Positions 1-26,682 of a stretch of DNA of 64,000 nucleotides are shown here, piece by piece. The DNA is taken from contig OX459104.1 in the NCBI GenBank assembly GCA_949775045.1, forward strand, positions 15,993,096 through 16,057,095, written 5' to 3'. The notes under the pieces are model-generated. The model saw nothing but the letters and a program-made list of their open reading frames with translations, was not told where the DNA came from and searched no databases. Position numbers and translations under genes: made by a program. This stretch comes from Metridium senile. Its lineage: Eukaryota; Cnidaria; Anthozoa; Actiniaria; Metridiidae. Position 1 is the first letter of the stretch. The number at the start of each line of letters is the position of its first letter.

Positions 1-590
1 GGTCATTCCAAAACGAAAAGGATTTATAGGCATATACCTATTTCAAAAAGGTTGTCCAAGGCGATAAGTTATTTCAAGATAGAAAGGAATTATAGGCATA
101 CACCTATTTCAAAAAGGTTGTCCAAGGCGATATGTCATTCCAAGACGGAAAGGAATTATAGGCATACATCTATTTACGGAAAGGAATTATAGGCATACAC
201 CTATTTTAAAAAGTTTGTCCAAGGCGATAGGTCATTCCAAGACGGAAAGGAATTATAGGCATACATCAATTTACGGAAAGGAATTATAGGCATACACCTA
301 TTTTAAAAGGTTTGTCCAAGGCGATAGGTCATTCCAAGACGGAAAGGAATTATAGGCATACACCTACAGTGGGACCTCTATTAAGCGGTCACCCTCTATT
401 AGGCGGCCACAATAAAAAGTCCCAAATCTATTCCTATACCTATTCTTTACCTCTATTCAGCGGACAATTTCATGGAAAGTGCCGAAGGTGACCGCTTAAG
501 AGAGGTACCACTGTAATTCAAAAATGTTGTCCAAGGAGATAGGTTATTTCAAGACAGAAAGGAATTACAGATATACATTTATTTAAAAAT
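1..590. repeat. Degenerate tandem satellite, about 66-bp unit
   Basis: The stretch is built of repeats of a unit that reads roughly CACCTATTTCAAAAAGG, TTGTCCAAGGCGATAGG, TCATTCCAAGACGGAAAGG, AATTATAGGCATA. Some units are shortened, for example around 168-190 and 270-290. The array is split by an inverted-repeat insertion at 366-514. The unit's CACCTATTTCAA..GTTGTCCA core resembles the ends of the 256-bp MITE at 17901 and 36951, so the satellite may derive from that element. No coding potential was seen. Confidence 0.75.
366..514. mobile_element. Short MITE with 28-bp terminal inverted repeats
   Basis: The left end reads ACAGTGGGACCTCTATTAAG and continues into CGGTCACC. The right end, reverse-complemented, is the same sequence with about three mismatches. 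The element is 149 bp, has no ORF and sits inside the satellite. Superfamily was not determined because the target-site duplication is unclear. Confidence 0.7.
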
Positions 591-680
591 GGTTGTGGGA
601 GAAAGTGTTGGAGAACCCCTCCCCACCCCCGAGTGGTTGTAAATTACTACGCCACAAATGCCATTCATTATCGTTATCAG

Positions 681-2640
681 GTGATATTTGGTGCAAGACT
701 TGCTATGCTAAACGCTTTGGCCCTAAAGGATATGGCTATGGCCTCGGGGCTGGTGCCCTGAAACTGACCCAGGGAGCGGGTGGCGAGACGAACAAAGCAC
801 CGAACCTCTTCGCTAACTATGCAGAGAAAGGGGAGTTTCACCATGGAAGCTGTCATAAATGCGGGAACCCTGTGTTTGAGGCCGAGAAAATTCCTAGCGG
901 GAATTATGTATGTACTTTGAACTAATAATATTTATAATTATAATAACAATAACAATAAAATCAATAATATACAATGTTTTTCATGTTATTATTTCCTGAA
1001 CTTCTACTGCTTCAAACCCCCTTACAGTGCGACGCACCTAACCGTGGCCACCCAATTAAAGTTTTATACAAGTTAGCTTAGCCTTCAAAAGTTTCTCTTT
1101 TCAAATTATTTGCTACACCTTTTCAAATTTAAACATCCTGGGAGGTTTTTCAGACACTTATAAACTTCACTCTTGTCTTCGAGGTAAAATCCTCGCTTTC
1201 TGAATGGTTGACTTGTACACAACTTTAATTAGGTGGCCACGGTAAGGTGCGTCGCGCTGTTAAATTAAGCAGTGAGTTCAAAGTGTTTATAATAGATCGA
1301 TTTTTTTAAAAATTCGCATTAGTTTTTAATGGATTTTATAATAAGCTACAAATACTCCTGTTTCATGTTATCTATCACCGCTGTTCTATTTGACAAAAGG
1401 CGCATTTGCACAGGCTAAACCTCGATTTGTTGTCAAAATATTCACAAATTCCAAGCAAAGCAAAAAAAAAAATGTTATCACCAACAATAGAAAACACATT
1501 TGAACTAACTCTAAATCGAGATTATATCACAAATGCGCCTTTTGTCAAATTGTACAGTGTTACTTGATAACATGAAGCTGTATTCTCTACGCTGTTCTGT
1601 TCACTATATTTTTCTGTTTCTAGTTCTATCACAGAAATTGTTTTTGCTGCTTTGAATGCGGTATCCGACTAGAATCCACTACAGTGAACGACCATGAACA
1701 TGGCATCTACTGCACCGGTAAGAACATAAACCTTATTGCTCTTAGACTGCAAAACAATCCCAATACTTTTACGCAAAAACTCCGAGGAAGCGAGTTGAAG
1801 TTCGATCGAACGAAATTCTGGCTGCGAGAGAATGAGGAGAAGATTATAGCGAGGGGGAGGGACGCGAAACCTCATTCTCTCGCGGCTAGAATTTCGTCCG
1901 ATCGAACTTCAACTCGTTTCCTCGGAGTTTTCGCGTAAAAGTAGTGACTGTTTTGCAGTCTATATCGCTATGTTTCACATGACCGGACTGGCCGAGGTTG
2001 TGTCCCCAACGTACGTATCCAGATATCTTTCAATCTACAACTCTTTCGATACGGATTTGAAAAACAATTCTCGTCCACACGTAGCGTATTCGAATCGTAT
2101 TCGCCCGTCCATAACACAGCGGTCAAACGACCACGCATTCGCGGAAAAAAAAAGTAAAATGATCCAGCACACAAATCTGACATTCGTACGGACCGAGTCT
2201 ATAAAAAAAACTATATAGACGACTTTCATCGCTTTTTTTCTCAAAATGTTAACAAAAATACAAAAGCGTAAATTAATTATGTGGTAGCTTTAAAATATAA
2301 CAAAGGTTATGTACACGAAAACTCAAGCTTATATATTCAGGGAATTTCTTATAAATCGACTTCAAAATCTGTAGAACGAAATTCATGTTTTCAATGGCAA
2401 ATTTACTGCTGTGAATATTTAATCACGCATGCGTTGTCGTTCAACCGCTGTGTTCCTGTCCACACCTAACCCTAGAACTCCTCTCAAAGGCCGGTAGAGC
2501 GTGCGCCAAAATTTAAGAAATAATTTCGCTAAAATCTCTTCTTTGCTTTCTTTGTAGCTTGCTACACAAAGAGGTATGGCGCCAAAGGATACGGATATGG
2601 AGTTGGAGCAGGCGCTCTCAAGTTCACTGGAAAACACTGA
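681..2640 (+). CDS. Muscle LIM / cysteine- and glycine-rich protein (CSRP/MLP family), 3' exons
   Basis: Coding exons are 681-907, 1624-1717 and 2558-2640; the gene continues upstream of the window. The joined protein first gives the tail of one LIM domain (DIWCKTCYAKRFG) with its glycine-rich linker KGYGYGLGAGALK. A complete LIM domain follows, with the canonical spacing CX2C-X17-HX2C-X2-CX2C-X17-CX2C. A second glycine-rich tail (KGYGYGVGAGALKFTGKH) ends at TGA 2638-2640. The exact zinc-ligand spacing across both junctions supports the splice model (phase 0 at 907/1624, phase 1 at 1717/2558). Repeated LIM plus GYGYG modules mark the CRP/MLP/Mlp84B family, which are LIM adaptors that bind alpha-actinin and actin at muscle Z-discs and can enter the nucleus. 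The number of upstream LIM modules is unknown. The intron at 1718-2557 carries a foldback element. Confidence 0.9.
1024..1260. mobile_element. MITE family A, copy 1 (CSRP intron)
   Basis: The termini are ACAGTGCGACGCACC and its inverse GGTGCGTCGCGCTGT. The subterminal repeat is GGCCACCCAATTAAAG or its inverse plus a TACAAGTTA motif. The 237-bp copy is homologous to the copies at 12451-12746 and 55405-55699 but lies in the opposite orientation. It has no ORF. Confidence 0.8.
1357..1580. mobile_element. Inverted-repeat element with TTTGACAAAAGGCGCATTTG arms
   Basis: The left arm runs from CATGTTATCTATCACCGCTG to the TTTGACAAAAGGCGC segment and then CTCGAT. The right arm is the inverse, ending GTGTTACTTGATAACATGAA. 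Related fragments occur near 43350, 55230 and 56150. It is non-coding and lies inside the CSRP intron. Confidence 0.65.
1745..1960. mobile_element. Foldback element, about 100-bp arms
   Basis: GACTGCAAAAC..., CTCCGAGGAAGCGAGTTGAA and GTTCGATCGAACGAAATTC on the left are mirrored on the right (GAATTTCGTCCGATCGAAC, TTCAACTCGTTTCCTCGGAG, TTTTGCAGTC). The spacer is short. Diverged relatives lie at 53295-53375 and in the mirrored intron 10 of both BCAT genes (3700-3780 and 19411-19500). The family therefore predates the BCAT duplication. Confidence 0.75.
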
Positions 2641-2665
2641 GGTCTTACCACTTCAAAACAACACA

Positions 2666-2680
2666 TTTATTTGAAATAAA
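2666..2680. promoter_or_regulatory. Opposed poly(A) signals of two convergent genes
   Basis: AATAAA lies at 2675-2680 on +, 35 nt after the CSRP stop. AATAAA also lies on - at 2671-2666, about 320 nt past the BCAT copy-1 stop. The hexamers are only 3 nt apart, so the two convergent transcripts would overlap by a few tens of nucleotides at their 3' ends. Cleavage was not tested. Confidence 0.5.
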
Positions 2681-2990
2681 ACGTTTAAATATTACATTGA
2701 AATGTTTACATCTTGTGCAATAGATTAGAGGAATTGACCAGCGGTTATTTATATTTTCCCGCCTTTTCGCGTTCAACGCGCGCGTCTTCACATCCTCATT
2801 CTTATTGTATTTTTTTAAATACAAATATGGTGGTTAAGTCCAAATAAGGAAGTGCAGTTATGTGACAATATTCATGAATATTTTAGATCTAATGTAACGC
2901 AACGATTGCTGACATTGGAGTAAAATTAAAACGGTGTTTTTGGATTATATTTTTATGTATTTTAAGAAAGGATTTAATTTGATTTTCCTT

Positions 2991-10728
<7,738 letters not shown>

Positions 10729-10808
10729 CTTGAAAATAAGGAAAAATGTTCGAAAGGCTTGGCTGCTAAGCCACAGGAAGCCCAACGGTGCTTGAGTACA
10801 AATAAAAA
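10729..10808. promoter_or_regulatory. 80-bp bidirectional promoter/5' leader between two BCAT genes
   Basis: This is all the DNA between the two divergent ATG codons (10728 on -, 10809 on +). It must hold both 5' leaders and at least part of both promoters, unless upstream non-coding exons exist. No TATA box is evident. CCACAGGAAGCCCAAC at 10771-10786 is an ETS-like/RUNX-like composite that recurs near other gene starts here (21044, 34128, 58775, 59083). The spacer itself is not palindromic: the two start regions differ upstream of each ATG. Confidence 0.7.
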
Positions 10809-20887
<10,079 letters not shown>

Positions 20888-20896
20888 AAGGAAAAA

Positions 20897-21019
20897 CAAA
20901 GACAATCTTTGGTGATCTTTTTAGCTTGGTCTTTCTTGATTCATCGAACCTCTAAGTCTCTCGCAATAACTCGTAGTTCCTCACACGGTGGGGTGTCCCC
21001 CAAAGGGAATAAATCATCT
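20897..21019 (-). pseudogene. Decayed antisense fragment of the gene at 21288-22073
   Basis: Read on -, this is about 86% identical (my hand alignment) to 21798-21918 of the downstream gene. The conceptual protein begins DDLFPLGDTPPCEELRVIA and continues RDLEVR, then a stop, then IKKDQAKKITK. The intact gene has DDLFALGDTPPCEELRLMAK and DLEDGWIKRDQAKQITK. It thus has a nonsense codon, and a 1-nt insertion near its end. It lies immediately after the BCAT copy 2 stop, on the opposite strand to the intact gene, so a BCAT copy 2 3' UTR through here would be antisense to that gene. The + strand AATAAA at 21008-21013 lies inside it. Confidence 0.8.
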
Positions 21020-21043
21020 TTATTTTATAAAGATAATAGCCGC

Positions 21044-21287
21044 TTGGGATTCCTGTGGTATTGCGCGCATTTAGTCGGGTATTTCGATTCCTTGAGCTCA
21101 TAGCGCGCGCGTTCGATCTCGCGTGTACAAGCGCGCGCTCCCTCGTCACAAAGGAGTCAGCTGGTTACTAAGCATCGCGATTTGTTGACTGAGCTTTCAG
21201 TTCTCGTTTGACACGAACCTGAACACAACTCGCTTCGTGCACAAATTAGATAAATCCCAAATATTGACCACAACGACTGACTAAGAG
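21044..21287 (+). promoter_or_regulatory. CpG-rich upstream region of the 261-codon gene
   Basis: TTGGGATTCCTGTGG at 21044-21058 matches the element near other gene starts. Then comes CG-rich sequence unlike its surroundings (TTGCGCGCATTTAGTCGG, AGCGCGCGCGTTCGATCTCG, GCGCGCGC). No TATA box is seen. Inferred promoter/5' UTR. Confidence 0.5.
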
Positions 21288-22073
21288 ATGGAATTTAGAA
21301 GGATGAACGCTGACCAACGAGATGTGAAGAGGATGACTGCTGAGCTTGTGAATCCATACACTTTCATTGGATTGGTATATCGCCGTACGCTCCGACTACC
21401 CACTCGTCACGTGCCGGCTAATCCTTTAAGCTACACCATGAAACAAAAACCAAAACGTGCAAAACGACCACAACGCCAGCGACAACCCGTCACGCTCAGG
21501 AGCGTCATGGCGGCAGCCCACTTAGCAGCGGCCTACAACCGCTACGACATGTACAGTGCTGACGATGAGATTGCACAGTCTAGCTCTTCACCCGTACCAG
21601 CATTTTCCTTCTCGTCGTTTCTAGATCTACCACCACACCACAAACGTAAAGCTGATGATGATGATGATGATTACGATGATATCCTGAATGATAATGATGA
21701 CAGTGATGATGAAGAGATTGATGTCAGCTCACTACCACCACGGCGGCCTCCAACGCCGCCTCCATCTAAACGCGTAAGAAATGACTACGATATAAATGAT
21801 GATTTATTCGCATTGGGGGACACCCCACCGTGCGAGGAACTACGACTTATGGCGAAAGACTTAGAGGATGGATGGATAAAGAGAGACCAAGCTAAACAAA
21901 TCACCAAGGTTGTCTTCGAGGAAGCCAAACGAACCCGTGAGGGGTGGAGACGGAGAGGCGTTGATTGTAGCCTAGAGAAATTGCTCGCTACATGTCGAGA
22001 GGAACCTGAGTTAGAGTGGATGTTTAAGATCAGGTTTAAGAAGCGAGATAATAAAGAGAATAAGGCCCCTTAG
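21288..22073 (+). CDS. Intronless gene, 261-residue acidic/basic nuclear-type protein of unknown function
   Basis: A single ATG-to-TAG ORF with ordinary codon use, preceded by a CpG-rich region. I do not recognise the family. Visible parts are a basic patch near residues 51-65 (KQKPKRAKRPQRQRQ), then PVTLRSVMAAAHLAAAYNRY, a serine-rich stretch, and an acidic block around residues 121-145 (DDDDDDYDD..DNDDSDDEE). A proline-rich segment runs into a likely nuclear localisation signal (PPTPPPSKRVR). The C-terminal part (residues 171-261) is charged and probably helical: GDTPPCEELRLMAKDLEDGW, IKRDQAKQITKVVFEEAKRT, REGWRRRGVDCSLEKLLATC. The antisense fragment at 20897-21019 shows that a second copy of this C-terminal module existed, so it belongs to a family or was duplicated. 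No transposase or capsid motif was seen. A regulatory nuclear protein is a guess only. Confidence 0.75.
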   Translation: MEFRRMNADQRDVKRMTAELVNPYTFIGLVYRRTLRLPTRHVPANPLSYTMKQKPKRAKRPQRQRQPVTLRSVMAAAHLAAAYNRYDMYSADDEIAQSSSSPVPAFSFSSFLDLPPHHKRKADDDDDDYDDILNDNDDSDDEEIDVSSLPPRRPPTPPPSKRVRNDYDINDDLFALGDTPPCEELRLMAKDLEDGWIKRDQAKQITKVVFEEAKRTREGWRRRGVDCSLEKLLATCREEPELEWMFKIRFKKRDNKENKAP

Positions 22074-22198
22074 GATTATGGGATTCTATCTACGGGTGAC
22101 TGTATAGTAAAAGTGCAGTTGTGACTTAATGAGTCTTAGTGAACACTAGAAACAACTTAACAGACATATACAAAACTCAAAACCTGTAGAATATTGTT

Positions 22199-22234
22199 AC
22201 GAATAATATGTAAATGTATTTACATATTATTCGT
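22199..22234. repeat. Perfect 17-bp-arm hairpin downstream of the 261-codon gene
   Basis: ACGAATAATATGTAAAT, GT, ATTTACATATTATTCGT. It lies 126 nt past the stop codon. It may be a 3'-UTR structure or the remains of a tiny palindrome insertion. Confidence 0.7.
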
Positions 22235-22846
22235 CGAACTGCATACGCGGTAAATACAATATTGCTCAATTTTTATCCTTTTTTTGAAAATATTTTTGAC
22301 AGTTAATTAATTACACAGAAAATCATATTGTATCAGATACGCTCTTCTATACATTGACACTAAATATCTTGGAACTCTTTTTTATTTGAGACCTGTCCCT
22401 CATGAAAAGCACCTTAGGGTGTAATTAATTACAGAAAAGTATTCGTATTATATCAGATACTTCTTTTATATATATACATTGACTCTCTACTGTTGATAGC
22501 TGAAACACTTTTTTAAAGATGAAAATAAAATATTCCAAACTTGTTTTGTTTTAAACTAATTGTAGTTTTAAAGAGTTGAATTAACCCGGGGGAGAGGCAA
22601 AGCAGGGGTGATATTATTTGGCATGCACGTCGACGGGAATTTTCCGAATCCCATTTCTCGGTTTATATTTGGAGCAAATTCCAGTCAAAAATCACACAAT
22701 CCCATCAGTTTTGCTCAAGCTTTCAATCCCATTCCCATTTTCTAGTGTTCTTTTATTTGTACATCCCAGTCCCAGTGCTTCCCATCCGGCATTTTCCCAG
22801 TCAAAAATAAAGGCAATTCCAGCTCCCATTTTACCCCTTCAGGACC

Positions 22847-23260
22847 GAGGGGGTCGTTGTAAGGGTTTGCGGTATTGAGTCATTTTTGTTGCGGTATTAC
22901 GGTGATTTTTATTTTAACATGCGGTATTGCGGTATTCAAATAATATGCGGTTTGCGGTATTCATACATTTTAGGCATTGCATATATGGTATTCGGTGAAA
23001 AAACTAAAAAACTAGATTTGGTCGAGAAGCTAGTAAGTTTTAATAGCTATAATCGTCTACTCTACAGACAGATATCCTCTTAAAGGTTAGAGATACATTA
23101 CAAACATTATTTTTTCATGAAAACTTAGTTTTTAATTTAAAACGGCTATTTTTGAATTTTCGTTGCGGTATCGGTATTTTGATAAATTTAGTTGCGGTAT
23201 TCGATATTTGCCCATTTTTGTGTGCGGTATTGCGGTATCCAGACCCCCCTTACGCCCCCC
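22847..23260. mobile_element. hAT-like non-autonomous element, 8-bp TSD, internal GCGGTATT repeats
   Basis: TCAGGACC flanks both ends (22839-22846 and 23261-23268). The ends are GAGGGGGTCGTTGTAAGGG and its approximate inverse CCCTTACGCCCCCC. The interior has about ten scattered GCGGTATT motifs on both flanks and no ORF. An 8-bp TSD suits hAT elements. A related segment with TACCGCA/GGGGGGATT pieces is at 35180-35290. Confidence 0.7.
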
Positions 23261-23276
23261 TCAGGACCCTTTGAAT

Positions 23277-23424
23277 AATAGCTGTTATTACAGTTATATG
23301 CAAATGATTTCAAACAATGGATTCAAATCGAGGCTTTCGGGCAAACCTATTGTTTTCGCCCGAAAGCCTCGACTTCAACCCATTGTTCAAAATCATTTGC
23401 ATATAACTGTAATAACAGCTATTG
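23277..23424. mobile_element. Foldback MITE, 148 bp
   Basis: AATAGCTGTTATTACAGTTA, TATGCAAATGATTT, CAATGGATT and CGAGGCTTTCGGGC are mirrored nearly perfectly around AAACCTATTGTTTTC. Directly adjacent to the preceding hAT-like element. Confidence 0.85.
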
Positions 23425-23917
23425 TCCTGCGAAGTGCTAAAAAGTCTCTATCATTGCAAGCTCAATTTATGCAAAGGCCCGCCTACCTTTCAAGATGGCG
23501 CAGGGAACTGTGAAGGGGACTAAACTACTCCACTTGTTTTGTAGTCAACAAATTTACCAGTTCTCAATCCCCTCCCGGCCCTGGAATAAAATGATGTAAT
23601 GGAAACTAAGAGATCAGGACAAATATTTTATTATGATTTCAATCAACTAGATACAGTGAAAAGGCACGCTCATTCCCAGAGCTCTCTCTCTTCTTTACAT
23701 TGAGTGAGCACTGGAAAAGAGTGAGAAGTTAAAAAAATGACTCATGCATAAAAGAAAAATAATTATAAAACCACCAAACTTTACTATACTGTATTCCTGT
23801 GGTGCTAATTTCAGCAAGAGCCTGGGATTCTCAATTTAGACCCAACCCCTCTTGTCATTTTAAACAACAGGAATCCCAAACATTTTCTTCTATATTACAT
23901 CTAGATAATAGGGGGAT

Positions 23918-24255
23918 TTCATGGCAGCCATGTTTGTGGTCAAAACAACGGAGCTTTTCTCTCAAGGGAACTGAAATCCTTTGTCTTTCTTTTGTCCTTG
24001 CCAACAAACATGGCTGCTATGAAATCTCTCTAGAGCAAATGCAGTTAAACCATGAAATAATATCAAGTAAATTCTAACAAATAGTCACTATTTAGTGACT
24101 AATTGTTGCTACTATTCACCCAGAATAAATAATAAAACAAAGGATAATGAGGTGTCTTGTGTATTACTCTTTTGTCTCAAGATGTTCTGGTTGAGCGATT
24201 TGTTAGTACTTTCTTAGATTGTATTTCATGGTTAAACTGCATTTGCTCTATGTGT
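23918..24255. mobile_element. Two adjacent inverted-repeat elements
   Basis: First, GATTTCATGGCAGCCATGTT and TGTGG are mirrored by CCAACAAACATGGCTGCTAT and GAAATC (23918-24028). Second, AGAGCAAATGCAGTTAAACC and ATGAAATA are mirrored at 24222-24250. The remaining parts of 23425-24400 hold no other recognisable feature. Confidence 0.65.
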
Positions 24256-24399
24256 GTTCATAATAATATATAATAATAACTTTATCTTAAGATAATAAAA
24301 CATGTTCACTTCTGAATAGCCTCCCAAAAAACTCTCAGAAGAGGTGAGGGGAGAGGAAAGTCTTACTTCCAAATAACATATACATTTGGTTTATTTTAC

Positions 24400-24872
24400 A
24401 CATATTAATGGCCCTTCTGCATGTACTGGAAACCTATTGTATTATTTTTTTAGCTTCCTTCTTTGTTTAAATTGTAGTCTTTTGTTGTTTCTATTGAGTT
24501 ACGTAGACTGTGTCCAGTACATGGAGATTTCCTACACTACTGGAAAGCTATTGTATTCTTTGTTAGCTTCATTCATTGTTTAAATGTAGTCTTTTGTTGT
24601 TTCTATTGAATTACGTAGACTGTGTCTAGAACACAGAGATTTCCTACACCGTGTACTGCAAACCAATTGTATTCTTTGTTAGCTTCATTCATTGTTTAAA
24701 TGTAGTCTTTTGCTGTTTCTATTGAATTACGTAGACTGTGTCTAGAACACAGAGATTTCCTACACCGTGTACTGGAAACCTATTGTATTCTTTGTTAGCT
24801 TCGTTCTTTGTTTAACTTAGAGTCTTTTGTTGTTTCTATTGAATTACATAGACTTTCCAGAACATGGAGGAG
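24400..24872. repeat. Four tandem units of about 118 bp
   Basis: Each unit has ATTGTATTCTTTGTTAGCTT, CATTGTTTAAATGTAGTC, TTTTGTTGTTTCTATTGAAT, TACGTAGACTGTG and AGATTTCCTACACCGTGTAC. They end just before the DRAM stop codon. Non-coding. Confidence 0.85.
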
Positions 24873-24884
24873 CCGATATATTAT

Positions 24885-26626
24885 TTACATCACTCGTGAG
24901 TTATCATAGGTATCAGTGTTATAAAATATCTCTGAATTTTTAGGAGATAATTTAATGCTGAGAGAGATTTTCTGGAACTCTCTAAAGTAGGTCAGGAAGA
25001 AGATCAGGAAAGATATCGCCATGAGCCATTCAGAGAATGTACTGGCAAGATGACTGTCATAACCCTGGAGAGGAAACATAAGAAATGAATAAATGAATGA
25101 ATGGATAGATGGATGGATGGATGGATGGATGGATGGATGGATGGATGGATGGATGGATGGATGGATGGATGGATGGATGGATGGATGGATGGATGGATTG
25201 GTTGATAAATGGATGGATGAATAAATGAATGAATGGATGTATGAAAAGATAAATAAAAGGATGGATGGATGAATAGATAAATGAATGGATGGATGGATAA
25301 ATGGATGGATGGATGGATGAATAAATGAATGAATAGATAAATAAATGAATGGATGGATGAGTACATAAATGAATGAATGGATGAATGAATAGATAAATGA
25401 ATGGATGGATGAATGAATGAATGGATGGATGAATGGATGGATGAATGAATGGATGGATGAATGGATGGATGAATGGATGGATGAATAAATGAATGAATAG
25501 ATAAATAAATGAATGGATGGATGAGTAGATAAATGAATGAATGGATGAATGAATAGATAAATAAATGGATGGATTTATGAATAGATGAATTAATGAATAG
25601 ATGAATGAATGGAAGGATGAATGAATAGTTGAATGAATGAATAGATGAATGAATAAATGAATTGATAGATGGATAAATAAACAAATAGATGAATGAATGG
25701 ATGAAGGAACGAATAGATAAATAAATTAGTGGATGAATAAATGAATGACTAAATGCATGAATGCAGGGATGAATAGATAGATGAATGAATGAATAAACAA
25801 ATGTATGGATGAATGAATGAAGGGATGAATAAAGCAGCTTCTACCTTCAAAGAGTTATTCCAGTGACTAGAGCTTGTTGGTGCTACTGGGGTTGGACTAG
25901 ATGTTGTATTGGTCTTGTCTTGTCTTTGTGACATGGCGATTGGACCAGCAATGGATGCTATAGAATGACATTAAGGACAAACGACAGTAGTGGCTGGCAC
26001 AATTATCATTATCATCAACACTATGATAATCATCATCACCATTATCACAATCACAATTATCATTGTCGCTATAATTACCACCACCATCATCTTTACCACC
26101 ACCATCTTAATAATCACTACCGCCAACATCATCCTCACCACAACCATTACCATCATAATTATCATCATCACGATCACCATCACTACCATCACCATCACAA
26201 CCACTAACATCATCACCGTCAACAACATCAATTAATACTATCATCATCACTCCCGCCACTACTACCAAAATTAGTCAACTGTTAGGACCGCCAAAAAAAA
26301 AAAATGGATAGATGGATGAATGAATAAACGATCAATCTTGTTTTGAATTCCGGTTAACTCACATGACCATTTGGGGTGCTCCAAATAGTCATGTGACATT
26401 AAAATAACGTTATTTTAATATAGCTTATTTTCATAATTATTATGTTTTTATTATAATTTGTATTTGTAAAGCGCATTAGATCATATATACATGTATGTAT
26501 TTTGCGCTCAACAAGCATTAAAGTTATTATTATTATTATTATTATTATTATCATCATAATCATTATCGTCAAGGATATTAATACACCTTTTGTGATACAT
26601 ATATTTTGCGCCCAAAAAGCATTAAA

Positions 26627-26682
<56 letters not shown>

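Noticed and set aside
25004..25684. 226-codon ORF of SIHSFIH repeats
   Set aside because: Tetranucleotide array fused to a shifted frame of the last DRAM exon.
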